From Polaromonas sp. AER18D-145 (GTDB lineage Bacteria > Pseudomonadota > Gammaproteobacteria > Burkholderiales > Burkholderiaceae_C), in contig NZ_NBZV01000002.1 of NCBI RefSeq assembly GCF_002379095.1, positions 124,001-188,000 of the forward strand: DNA of 64,000 nt. Reading direction: 5' to 3'. A program made the translations under genes and the position numbers. Below, one piece after another: positions 45,101 through 54,310 of this stretch (position 1 is its first letter; every line of letters begins with the position of its first letter). A model generated the notes under the pieces. The model did not search any database. It was not told the DNA's origin and saw only the letters and a list, made by a program, of their open reading frames with translations.

Positions 45101-45394
45101 CGCGAGGCCTGCCTGCTGCGCTTCCGGCCCATCCTGATGACCACGCTGGCCGCCATCCTGGGCGCGCTGCCGCTGGCCATCGGTTTTGGCGAAGGTGCCG
45201 AGCTGCGCCGACCGCTGGGCATCTCCATCATCGGCGGCCTGATTGCCAGCCAGCTGCTCACGCTGCTGACCACGCCGGTGGTCTATATCCTGCTCGACAA
45301 GCTGCGCCGCCGCAGCCCGTCCGAGCGCCACCTGAGCCGTCATCCCGATGATGCCAGCGCGCCACCGCCCGGTGTGCCGCTGCAACTGCAATGA
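42149..45394 (+). CDS. RND efflux pump subunit, MdtC-like
   Basis: The 1081-residue pump starts at GTG 42149. It has RRPVATVLLTIGLALAG at the first membrane helix, GFVVDDAIVVLENTSRHIEAG in helix 4, and GIVKKNAILIIDFAIEAERS near the end. It is longer than MdtC of E. coli (1025) because of an Ala/Thr/Ser-rich insertion around residue 775-810 (TTLAAAAPATSTSVV) in the second porter loop. It should pair with the MdtB-like subunit. Its stop overlaps the outer-membrane factor start in ATGA. Confidence 0.93.
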   Translation: MNLSEPFVRRPVATVLLTIGLALAGIGAFFVLPVSPLPQVDFPTISVSASLPGASPSTMASSVATPLERRLGTIAGVNEMTSSSGTGSTRISLQFDLNRKIDAAAREVQAAINASRVDLPATLRSNPTYRKANPAAAPVIILALTSKTRSPGQIYDEVSNLVQQKIAQVPGVGDVELGGGSLPAVRVDLLPFALNRYGVSMEDVRAALQASNANRPKGAIEGNGQRLQIYSGASTASGGRKAADYRDLVVAWRNNAAIRLRDVAEVVDGVENINTLGLFNGEPAVIVLVTRQPDANVIATVDGVRALLPELQAQLPQDVVLQVASDRTNSIRASLKEIEITLLISIALVVLVVSAFLRSARATVIPAVATVVSLLGTFGVMYFLGFSLNNLSLMALTVATGFVVDDAIVVLENTSRHIEAGMDRFKAALLGAREVGFTVLSISLSLVAVFIPLLFMGGQTGRLFREFAVTLSAAVLISLLISLTTTPMMCAWLLKPDAHTTPPGRVARWFEAAFRRLHRGYEISLDWALASRVIVMLSLLAVIALNVYLFVAIPKGYFPQQDTGQISGGIRADRSISFQAMQSKLKALVDIIRADPAVDTVVGFTGGSRAGGGFMFINLKPVSQRTDKGQAVIARLRPQLAQITGITLFLNPVQDLRGGGRASNSTYQYTLKSDNAADLKVWATRLAEQMKLQPALTDVDTDQQENGVETMVTVDKDSAARLGISSRDVDNALYNGFGQRQVATIYADLNQYKVIMGVAPRYIQSPESLKDIYVPARGGSGTTLAAAAPATSTSVVNPALRDPSSGQALSAAVTTMVPLSAIASFSENPTAASISHEDGELSTTVSFNLAEGIPLSQAQDAVKQAEAEIRLPNNVRGSFSGTALSAQQSQNEQPLLILAALIVIYIVLGILYESLVHPITVLSTLPSAGVGAVLALMLFKMEFSIIALIGVFLLIGIVKKNAILIIDFAIEAERSRGLSAVDAVREACLLRFRPILMTTLAAILGALPLAIGFGEGAELRRPLGISIIGGLIASQLLTLLTTPVVYILLDKLRRRSPSERHLSRHPDDASAPPPGVPLQLQ

Positions 45395-46839
45395 GGCCCG
45401 CCATGCGATCCAGATTCACGCTTTACCCCATCGCCGCTGCGCTTGTCGTCCTGCTCGGCGGCTGCGCCGTTGGCCCCACCTACCAGCGGCCGCTCACGCC
45501 AGAGGTCAGCAGCTACAAGGAAGCCGAAGGCTGGGTGCCCGCCGCACCGGCCGATGCGCTGGAACGTGGCCCCTGGTGGTCGCTGTTCGGTGACCCGGTG
45601 CTCGACCAGCTGGCCGCGCGGGTCGAGGTGTCCAACCAGAACGTCGCCGCCGCCGTCGCCGCCTACGCCCAGGCCCGTGCCCTGGTGCGCGAGCAGCGCG
45701 CGTCCCTCTTTCCGGCGGTCACGCTGGGCAGTGGCGCCACCCGCTCCGGCAGCAGTGGCAGCAGTAGCGGCAGCACAAGCACGACCAGCAGCTCTGGCGG
45801 GCGTGCCGGCAACAACTACCAGCTCAGCATAGGCGGCAGCTGGGAGCCCGACGTCTGGGGCCGTCTTGGCCGTGCGGTCGATGGCGCCAGCGCGGGCGCC
45901 CAGGCCAGCGCGGCCGACCTGGCCTCGGCCAAGCTGTCGGCGCAAGGCGAGCTGGCCATCAACTACTTTTCGCTGCGCCAGCTGGACGCGCAAAAAGGCC
46001 TGCTCGAGGACACCCTCAAGGGCTACCAACGCGCGCTGGAAATTGCACAGAACCGCTACAACGCCGGCATTGTCGGCAAGACCGATGTGCTCCAGGCACA
46101 AACCCAGCTGGCCAATGCCCAGGCCGACGATGCCGGCCTGGTGCGGCAACGCGCGCAGCTCGAGCATGCGATCGCGGTGCTGGTCGGTGAGGCCCCGGGC
46201 AATTTCTCGCTCGCCCGTGCGGCGTGGAAGCCTTCCGTGCCCGAGGTTCCGGTGGGTGTGCCGTCAACGCTGCTGCAGCGCCGGCCCGACATCGCCGCGG
46301 CCGAACGCCGCGTGGCGGCCGCCAACGAGCAGATCGGCATCGCCAAAAGCGCCTATTACCCCAAGCTGTCCCTGAGTGCCTCCTATGGCCTGGGCGCCAG
46401 CCGCGTGGCGGACCTGTTCAGCGCGTCCAGCACGGTCTGGTCGCTGGGCCTGTCGGCCGCGCAGGTGCTGTTCAATGCCGGGGCCACGGGCGCCCGCGTG
46501 GAAGGCAGTGAGGCGGCCCACGCACAAACCGTGGCACGTTACCGGCAAACCGTGCTGGCCGCCTTCCAGGATGTAGAGGACCAGCTGGCCGCCACCCGCG
46601 TGCTGCTCACCCAGCAGGAGCTGCGCCGCCAGGCCTCCGCATCGGCCGACCAGGTCGAGCAGCAGGTGCTCAACCGCTACCGCAGCGGCCAGGTCGGCTA
46701 CACCGAAGTCATTGCCGCGCAGGCCACCGCTTTGAGCGCGCGCCGCGCACTGGTGCAGGCCATGGCCGACCGCCAGACCACCGCCGTGGCGCTGATCCAG
46801 TCGCTCGGCGGCGGCTGGCAGGCGGAGCCATCCCCCTGA
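45391..46839 (+). CDS. Outer membrane efflux lipoprotein, NodT/OprM family
   Basis: The 482-residue protein begins with a lipoprotein signal ending Leu-Gly-Gly-Cys (Cys25), followed by AVGPTYQRP, the usual start of NodT/OprM ducts. Two OEP repeats follow, with QIGIAKSAYYPKLSLSASYG starting the second half. A Ser/Gly/Thr-only stretch (about 119-136) lies in the region of the first surface loop. It completes the tripartite pump. ATG 45391 overlaps the pump stop; ATG 45403 is an alternative start. Confidence 0.93.
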   Translation: MRPAMRSRFTLYPIAAALVVLLGGCAVGPTYQRPLTPEVSSYKEAEGWVPAAPADALERGPWWSLFGDPVLDQLAARVEVSNQNVAAAVAAYAQARALVREQRASLFPAVTLGSGATRSGSSGSSSGSTSTTSSSGGRAGNNYQLSIGGSWEPDVWGRLGRAVDGASAGAQASAADLASAKLSAQGELAINYFSLRQLDAQKGLLEDTLKGYQRALEIAQNRYNAGIVGKTDVLQAQTQLANAQADDAGLVRQRAQLEHAIAVLVGEAPGNFSLARAAWKPSVPEVPVGVPSTLLQRRPDIAAAERRVAAANEQIGIAKSAYYPKLSLSASYGLGASRVADLFSASSTVWSLGLSAAQVLFNAGATGARVEGSEAAHAQTVARYRQTVLAAFQDVEDQLAATRVLLTQQELRRQASASADQVEQQVLNRYRSGQVGYTEVIAAQATALSARRALVQAMADRQTTAVALIQSLGGGWQAEPSP

Positions 46840-47029
46840 GTGATCCGGCCACGCTCCGTTTTCAGTAGCACCCAGCGCACGTCGTCATTTGGCTGCAGGC
46901 CTGAACCTTATAAGGATCAACACGGATCCCGGGCCTGGAAGGCGGCTTCAGGCACACATTGTTGACGTGCGTCAGTATGTGTTTCAGGCCGGCAGGCCAT
47001 AGTGGCAGCACTACCAAGGAGCGACCACC

Positions 47030-47173
47030 ATGAAATTGTTGACTGACCTGTTCTCCACCGACTACGGCATCATGACCGTGATCGGCATTGCCTTCATGAT
47101 TGGCATGGGCGTGTTTTTCTTCATGCTGTTCATGGGCAAGATGGATCAGGACGCCAAACGCGCCGGTAAATAG
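47030..47173 (+). CDS. Small membrane protein, DUF3149-like
   Basis: ATG 47030 follows AAGGAG (47016-47021) at eight bases. It encodes 47 residues: MKLLTDLFSTDYGIMTVIG, then a hydrophobic Met/Phe-rich helix (about 15-36, including GVFFFMLFMG) and a charged end KMDQDAKRAGK. The size, the LFSTDYG start and the Met-rich helix match the small DUF3149 proteins of betaproteobacteria, whose function is unknown to me. The 190 bases upstream (46840-47029) hold no other gene. Confidence 0.75.
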   Translation: MKLLTDLFSTDYGIMTVIGIAFMIGMGVFFFMLFMGKMDQDAKRAGK

Positions 47174-47209
47174 ACTTTGGGGCCGAGGTGCGGCCCTGAA
47201 GAAAAGCAG

Positions 47210-47842
47210 CTACATCGCCATGTAGCGGCCGGGCCGGTGGTTGATGGCCAGGGCCAGGTTCAGCACCACGGCGCCCAGCACCGACAGCGCCACCCGCTGC
47301 CAGTCGGTCACCCACAGCGCACCCAGCACGATCAGGCCGTCCATGACCATCTGCACCTTGCCGGCGCGCCAGCCCAGGCGGTCCTGCAGGTAAAGCACCA
47401 CGATGTTCAGCCCGCCCAGGCTGGCACCATGGCGAAACACGATGAGCATGCCCGCGCCGCAGAGCAGTCCACCGAGTACCGCCGCCAGCGCGGGTGACAG
47501 GTAGCCGAAGGCCAGCCCCTGCGGCAGGACCCAGGTAAACAGCGACAGCAGGCCCACGGCCGCAAAGGTCTTGAGGGTGAAGGCCAGCCCCATGCGCCGC
47601 CAGGCAAAGAAATAAAAGGGCAGGTTCACCAAAAAAAACGCGAGGCTGAAACTCAGGCCGGTGGCGTAGTGAATCAGGAAAGCGATGCCGGCCGTGCCGC
47701 CCGTCAACAATCCGGCATGGCCAAACATGACCACGCCCAGCGCCACAAACAGGGTGCCCGTGGTGAGGGCCTGCACATCCTCGTGCAGGCGGTGCCGCGG
47801 TACGCCCATGGTGCCGGCCGCAGCGGCAGGCGCGGTGCTCAT
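47210..47842 (-). CDS. YitT family membrane protein
   Basis: The start is ATG 47842, overlapping the hemerythrin stop by four bases; the frame extends further only inside that gene. The 210-residue protein has about five membrane segments with the YitT/DUF161 pattern LTGGTAGIAFLIHYATG and GASLGGLNIVVLYLQD, where a glycine-rich turn follows each GG. The function of the family is not established. Translational coupling to a bacteriohemerythrin suggests a shared oxygen- or redox-linked role. Confidence 0.85.
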   Translation of the reverse strand: MSTAPAAAAGTMGVPRHRLHEDVQALTTGTLFVALGVVMFGHAGLLTGGTAGIAFLIHYATGLSFSLAFFLVNLPFYFFAWRRMGLAFTLKTFAAVGLLSLFTWVLPQGLAFGYLSPALAAVLGGLLCGAGMLIVFRHGASLGGLNIVVLYLQDRLGWRAGKVQMVMDGLIVLGALWVTDWQRVALSVLGAVVLNLALAINHRPGRYMAM

Positions 47843-48351
47843 GCCGCCTGGGCGGTGGCTGCGGGCGCCTGGGTATCGGTGCAACTGGCGCCGCCGCAGC
47901 CGTGAATGATGTCCCTGGGCAAGGCCGCGGGCATGGCCACCACGCCCGTGACCGGGTCGTAACCGATGCCGCGCAGGTGCAGGGCCAGCGCCGCATCCAT
48001 GGTCTGGGCATGCTGGGGAAACCAGAGCCCAAGTTCACGCGCCATGTCGCGCAGCATGCCGAGCTTGCCGGCCTCGCCGCCGGCCAGGCCTTCACGCATG
48101 ACCTGCAGCACAACCTTGTGCTGCACGCTGTGGCAGTTGGACGATGAAAACCGCGTGTCCTGCATCCAGCGGTCTTCACGGCCGAAATGTTCATCGGTGT
48201 GGTCCAGCAAGACGCGCCAGTGGGCCAGCAGCGCGTGGTCTGCGGCGTTTTCCACCTGCGCCAGCAGGTCGACAAATTCCCGGTGGGTGTCATCCATCGC
48301 GGGCAGGTCGAGCGCCAGCGCGTCAGACCATTCAAGATTCGGCATGTTCAT
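47839..48351 (-). CDS. Bacteriohemerythrin
   Basis: The 170-residue protein has the diiron ligand pattern of hemerythrins: His23 in DDTHREF, H-x3-H-x3-E in LLDHTDEHFGRED, H-x3-H in CHSVQHKVV, and H-x4-D in FPQHAQTMDAAL. It would bind O2 at a non-haem diiron site in the cytoplasm. A C-terminal extension (residues about 125-170) contains HGCGGASCTD, three cysteines or histidines that hint at an extra metal or redox site. It is followed by the coupled yitT-like gene and preceded by an FNR-like site. Confidence 0.92.
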   Translation of the reverse strand: MNMPNLEWSDALALDLPAMDDTHREFVDLLAQVENAADHALLAHWRVLLDHTDEHFGREDRWMQDTRFSSSNCHSVQHKVVLQVMREGLAGGEAGKLGMLRDMARELGLWFPQHAQTMDAALALHLRGIGYDPVTGVVAMPAALPRDIIHGCGGASCTDTQAPAATAQAA

Positions 48352-48401
48352 GGCTCCGGCAGGGGTAAAGCGCCAGCTTACGCAAACCTGCCTGAAAAAA
48401 T

Positions 48402-48419
48402 TTGATCCATGTCATGGAT
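48402..48419 (-). promoter_or_regulatory. FNR/Anr-like site ahead of the hemerythrin gene
   Basis: TTGATCCATGTCATGGAT contains TTGAT-N4-GTCAT, close to the FNR dyad TTGAT-N4-ATCAA, and also the 7-base palindrome ATCCATG/CATGGAT with one base between. It is centred about 57 bases from the hemerythrin start, a workable activator distance. Confidence 0.45.
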
Positions 48420-48478
48420 TCATGTGCTGGACACAATCAATCCCTGCGCCTGCAGAGGAGACGCGTCACTATGCTTTT

Positions 48479-48527
48479 TATAGCTGCTTGAGCCCGGCTA
48501 CTCTGGGCCAGAGGCACTATTGATTCA
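48479..48527. repeat. Dispersed intergenic repeat, copy B
   Basis: It reads TATAGCTGCTTGAGCC, spacer, then GGGCCAGAGGCACTATTGA, the same layout as copies at 28660 and 58010. It lies just after the glmM stop. Confidence 0.65.
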
Positions 48528-48538
48528 AAAAAACGGGG

Positions 48539-49870
48539 TCAGCGCCTGACCGTCTCCGCCACCCGCTCGGCACAGGCCAGGGCCTGCGCGGCGTCGCGCG
48601 CCTCCACCATGACGCGCAGCAGCGGCTCGGTGCCGCTGGCGCGGATCAGCAGCCGGCCGCTGTCGCCAAGCTCGGCTTCGACGGTGCGGCTCATGTCTGC
48701 CAGGGCTGCGCTGCTTTTCCAGTCCTGCCCGGGCTGCAAGCGCACGTTGATCAGGGTCTGGGGAAACAGCGTGACGTCGGCCAGCAGTTGCGCCAGGCTT
48801 TTGCCGCTGCGCACACAGGCCTGCAAGACCTGCAGCGCGCTGATCAGGCCGTCGCCGGTGCTGTGTTTGTCCAGCGCCAGCAGATGGCCCGAGCCTTCGC
48901 CGCCGAGCAGCCAGCCGTGTTTCTCCAGTTCTTCCAGCACGTAGCGGTCACCGACCTTGGCGCGCACAAACTCGACGCCTCGCGCTTTCAGGGCCACTTC
49001 GACGGCCATGTTGGTCATCAGGGTACCGACGGCGCCAGGCACCTTCTCGCCGCGCGCCAGGCGTTCGGCCACCATCAGGTACAGCACTTCGTCGCCATTG
49101 AAAAGACGGCCCTGGGCGTCCACCAGCTGCAGCCGGTCGGCGTCGCCGTCCAGCGCCACGCCGTAATCCGCCCCATAGGCTGTGACGGCCTTGATCAGCG
49201 CCTCGGGATGGGTCGCGCCGACCTCGTGGTTGATGTTCATGCCGTCGGGTGCGCAGCCGATGGCAATGACCTCGGCCCCCAGCTCATGAAAGACTTCCGG
49301 TGCAATGTGGTAGGCCGCACCGTGCGCCGCATCAACGACGATCTTCATGCCCTTGAGCGTCAGGTCATGGGCAAAGGTGCTTTTGCAGAACTCGATGTAG
49401 CGGCCGGCGGCATCGTCGAGCCGGCGCGTCTTGCCGAGGTTGGGCGAATCCGCCCACACCGGCGCCTGTTCCAGCACGGCTTCGACTTCCTGCTCCCAGG
49501 CGTCCGGCAGCTTGGCGCCCTGGGCGCTGAAAAACTTGATGCCGTTGTCGGGAAAGGGGTTGTGGCTGGCACTGATCACCACGCCCAGGCTGGCACGCTG
49601 CGTGCGCGTGAGGTAGGCCACGCCCGGTGTCGGCAAGGGCCCGAGCAATACCACGTCAACACCCGCAGAGTTGAAACCCGACTCCAGCGCACTCTCGAGC
49701 ATGTAGCCGGAAATGCGGGTGTCCTTGCCAATCAGAACGGTGGGCCGGGCCTCGGTCTTTTTCAGCACGCGGCCGACCGCATGCGCCAGGCGGAGCACAA
49801 AATCGGGCGTGATCGGCGCCTGGCCCACCGTGCCGCGAATGCCGTCGGTGCCGAAGTATGTTCTGGTCAT
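48539..49870 (-). CDS. glmM: Phosphoglucosamine mutase
   Basis: The start is ATG 49870 ([16 protein letters not shown]), giving 443 residues. Domain 1 holds the catalytic serine loop [13 protein letters not shown], the metal loop is LDGDADRL, the sugar loop is GEGSGH, and the phosphate loop is [12 protein letters not shown]. It interconverts glucosamine-6-phosphate and glucosamine-1-phosphate for peptidoglycan and lipopolysaccharide. It follows folP and ftsH in the order rlmE-ftsH-folP-glmM, as in E. coli. Confidence 0.97.
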   Translation of the reverse strand: MTRTYFGTDGIRGTVGQAPITPDFVLRLAHAVGRVLKKTEARPTVLIGKDTRISGYMLESALESGFNSAGVDVVLLGPLPTPGVAYLTRTQRASLGVVISASHNPFPDNGIKFFSAQGAKLPDAWEQEVEAVLEQAPVWADSPNLGKTRRLDDAAGRYIEFCKSTFAHDLTLKGMKIVVDAAHGAAYHIAPEVFHELGAEVIAIGCAPDGMNINHEVGATHPEALIKAVTAYGADYGVALDGDADRLQLVDAQGRLFNGDEVLYLMVAERLARGEKVPGAVGTLMTNMAVEVALKARGVEFVRAKVGDRYVLEELEKHGWLLGGEGSGHLLALDKHSTGDGLISALQVLQACVRSGKSLAQLLADVTLFPQTLINVRLQPGQDWKSSAALADMSRTVEAELGDSGRLLIRASGTEPLLRVMVEARDAAQALACAERVAETVRR

Positions 49871-49920
49871 GGATGGATGTCCCTGGATGATCTGTGTCGA
49901 AGTCGCTGTGAACGGAAATT

Positions 49921-50814
49921 CTAAGGTGCGCCGACCGGCCCGCTTGTAGGCTGCGGCGCCGTGGCAGCCAGCCAAACCTTCAGTGCCTGCACGGTTTCGC
50001 GCACATCGTGGACCCGCACCACCCGCGCACCGCGGTCCACGGCCAGCACGGCGGCGGTGACGCTGGGCACCATGCGGTCGATGATGTCGAGCTGGGCCAC
50101 CTGGGCCAGCGAGCTGCTGCTCACAGCGGCCAGCGAGGACTTGCGCGACCAGCCGGCCAGCAGCGGATAACCGGCCGCCAGCAGCTCGCGCTGGCGCGCC
50201 AGCAAGGCGAAATTCTGCGCCACCGTCTTGCCGAAACCGATGCCCGGGTCCAGCACGATGCGGTCGGCAGCAACGCCCAGCGCGCGCAGCTCAGCGGCGG
50301 CCTGGGCCAGAAAAGCCAGCACCTGCGGCACCACGTCGCCTTCCATGGGTGCGGCCTGCATGGTCTGCGGTTCACGGTGCATGTGCATCAGGCAAACGCC
50401 ACACGTGGGATGCGCGGCCACGACGGCGGCTGCGCCGGGCTGGCGCAGCGCCCAGATGTCGTTGATGACGTCAGCCCCCAGGTCCAGCACCGCGGCCATG
50501 ACTTCGGACTTGTAGGTGTCCACCGAGACCGGCACGCCCAGGGTCACCGCATGGCGCACGACCGGCAGCACGCGAGCCAGCTCTTCGTCGAGCGGCACAG
50601 GCGGTGCCCCGGGACGGGTGGACTCGCCGCCGATGTCCAGCATGTCGGCGCCGTGCTTGACAAGCTGCTCGCAATGCACAAACGCGGACCGCTGCGCACC
50701 TCCCACCGAGAAGTATTTACCGCCGTCCGAGAACGAATCAGGGGTGACGTTGACGATGCCCATCACGCGGGGCTGGTCAAGGTCGATTTGAAAGCGCGAG
50801 GTTTGCCAGAGCAT
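49921..50814 (-). CDS. folP: Dihydropteroate synthase
   Basis: I place the start at ATG 50814 ([12 protein letters not shown], 297 residues); a TTG at 50832 is possible. The TIM-barrel signatures are [35 protein letters not shown] (usually DIsal/DVSG) and DPGIGFGKT, with GWSRKSSLA and ARVVRVHDV near the end. It joins p-aminobenzoate to the pterin in folate synthesis and is the sulfonamide target. It lies between ftsH and glmM; a terminator separates it from ftsH. Confidence 0.96.
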   Translation of the reverse strand: MLWQTSRFQIDLDQPRVMGIVNVTPDSFSDGGKYFSVGGAQRSAFVHCEQLVKHGADMLDIGGESTRPGAPPVPLDEELARVLPVVRHAVTLGVPVSVDTYKSEVMAAVLDLGADVINDIWALRQPGAAAVVAAHPTCGVCLMHMHREPQTMQAAPMEGDVVPQVLAFLAQAAAELRALGVAADRIVLDPGIGFGKTVAQNFALLARQRELLAAGYPLLAGWSRKSSLAAVSSSSLAQVAQLDIIDRMVPSVTAAVLAVDRGARVVRVHDVRETVQALKVWLAATAPQPTSGPVGAP

Positions 50815-50834
50815 TGGGTATTTTCGAGCCAAAG

Positions 50835-50858
50835 AAAAACCGGGGACGTGCCCCGGTT
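50835..50858 (-). terminator. Terminator downstream of ftsH
   Basis: On the minus strand AACCGGGG pairs with CCCCGGTT over CACGT and is followed by five T. It lies between ftsH (stop 50878) and folP (start 50814), so folP may need read-through or its own promoter. Confidence 0.85.
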
Positions 50859-50877
50859 GTCATGTGGATGGCGGCGC

Positions 50878-52800
<1,923 letters not shown>

Positions 52801-52933
52801 GGATGTCTCCGATAGAGGAACACAAGGCACATGCGCCTGATTTTAGGCGTTTCAAGGGCAAAAGCCGCATAACAAACCTGGGACACCCCTTGGTTTGAAG
52901 CGGGATTGCGGTATTTATTGCGTTTCAGCAAGC

Positions 52934-53620
52934 TCAGGCCGTTTCGGCCGGCCTGTTTTTGAGCCCCATGCCGACCAGAAAGGTTTCCGACGACTCCGAA
53001 CGCGAGGCCTTGGGCTTGACGGGTTTGACGACCTTGAAGGTCTCCTTGAACAGCTTGACCAGCGGGCTGTAGGCCCCGCCGTGGAAGAGCTTGACCACCA
53101 GCGCACCCTCGGGCTTGAGGTGCTGCACGGAAAAGTCCACCGCCAGCTCCACCAGGTGGGCAATGCGGGCGGCGTCGGCCGATTCAATGCCCGAGAGGTT
53201 CGGCGCCATGTCGGAAATCACCACGTCAACCTTGGTAAAGCCTTTGTCGGCGGCTAAAGTCTGCTCCAGAATCTGTAGCACCTCCGGCTCCCGGAAGTCC
53301 CCCTGGATGAACACCACCCCCTCGACCGGGTCCATCGGCAGGATGTCGAGCGCGATGATGCGCCCATTGAGTTCGCCGGCCGCCGCGCCCGCTGGCGAGA
53401 GCTTGCGGCGCGCGTACTGGCTCCAGGCGCCGGGCACGCTGCCCAGGTCCACCACACAGTGGCCGGGCTTGATCAGGCCCAGTGTTTCATCGATTTCCTT
53501 GAGCTTGTAGGCCGCGCGGGCCCGATAACCCTCTCTTTTGGCCAGCTTGACGTAGGTATCGTTGACGTGGTCATTCAGCCACGCTTTGTTGACCTTTTTG
53601 CTTTGGGTTTTTACTTTCAT
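52934..53620 (-). CDS. rlmE: 23S rRNA (uridine-2'-O) methyltransferase RlmE
   Basis: The 228-residue protein matches RrmJ/FtsJ: catalytic Lys in [19 protein letters not shown]-binding [15 protein letters not shown], catalytic Asp in [12 protein letters not shown], and the second Lys in [10 protein letters not shown]. It methylates U2552 of 23S rRNA. A Gly/Ala insertion ([10 protein letters not shown]) lies after the SAM loop. It is upstream of ftsH, the conserved order, and divergent from yhbY. Confidence 0.96.
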   Translation of the reverse strand: MKVKTQSKKVNKAWLNDHVNDTYVKLAKREGYRARAAYKLKEIDETLGLIKPGHCVVDLGSVPGAWSQYARRKLSPAGAAAGELNGRIIALDILPMDPVEGVVFIQGDFREPEVLQILEQTLAADKGFTKVDVVISDMAPNLSGIESADAARIAHLVELAVDFSVQHLKPEGALVVKLFHGGAYSPLVKLFKETFKVVKPVKPKASRSESSETFLVGMGLKNRPAETA

Positions 53621-53709
53621 GCCCGTATTGTCCTCTTACCGAAAGCCGGGCGCTGCGGCATCCGCAACGATAAATCAACGGCAGCGGCGGCTTCTAGGAT
53701 AATCAGGGC

Positions 53710-54186
53710 ATGGCTCAAATACTACTTACCCCTGCCCAGCGCAAAGACCACCGCGCCGAAGCGCACCACCTGGACCCCGTCGTGATGGTCGGCTCGGACG
53801 GCCTGACCGCCGCTGTCAAAAGGGAAATCGACCTGGCCCTGAAGGCGCACGGCCTGATCAAGGTCCGCGTGCAGTCGGACGACCGCCCCGCACGAGAGGC
53901 CATGTTCCAGGCCCTGGCCGACGAGCTCGGCGCCGCGCCCATCCAGCACATCGGCAAGCTGCTGGTGTTGTGGCGCCCGATGCCTGAAAAGGAAAAAAAG
54001 GTCAACGAGGACCGCATGCCGGGCCCGCGCGACGTCAAGGTGCTGAAAAACAGCGCGCGTTACGGCCAGCGCCCCGAAGTCAAGACCCTGCGCGTGCTGG
54101 GCAACCAGCGCCTGACGCCGGGCGGCACCGTCAAACGTGCGAAACCGAAAAAGCAGCAAAGCGCCAAAAAACGCGCCCAGGGCTGA
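53710..54186 (+). CDS. yhbY: YhbY-type ribosome assembly RNA-binding protein
   Basis: The 158-residue protein has the CRS1-YhbY fold in residues 1-97: AHHLDPVVMVGSDGLT, EIDLALKAHGLIKVRVQ and a GxxG-like region. It binds pre-50S particles. The C-terminal 60 residues are basic (RAKPKKQQSAKKRAQG), an extension absent from the 97-residue E. coli protein and likely to bind RNA. It is divergent from rlmE, the conserved arrangement. Confidence 0.93.
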   Translation: MAQILLTPAQRKDHRAEAHHLDPVVMVGSDGLTAAVKREIDLALKAHGLIKVRVQSDDRPAREAMFQALADELGAAPIQHIGKLLVLWRPMPEKEKKVNEDRMPGPRDVKVLKNSARYGQRPEVKTLRVLGNQRLTPGGTVKRAKPKKQQSAKKRAQG

Positions 54187-54210
54187 GCCGGCAGCGGCGT
54201 GATCCGCCCG

Positions 54211-54241
54211 GCCCTTGGCCCTTGGCCCTTGGCCCCTGGCC
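54211..54241. repeat. Short tandem repeat (GCCCTTG)n
   Basis: Four head-to-tail seven-base units, GCCCTTG three times then GCCCCTG, lie 24 bases after the yhbY stop and 70 bases before prlC. Confidence 0.8.
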
Positions 54242-54310
54242 GCCCAGCGCGGCATTTCCTTTTTTGTCGCGCGCTTCCCCCTTTAGATTGGGTGCCTGCG
54301 CCCACAACTG

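Noticed and set aside
54211-54241. CRISPR-like tandem units
   Set aside because: Units are seven bases with no spacers; this is a simple sequence repeat.
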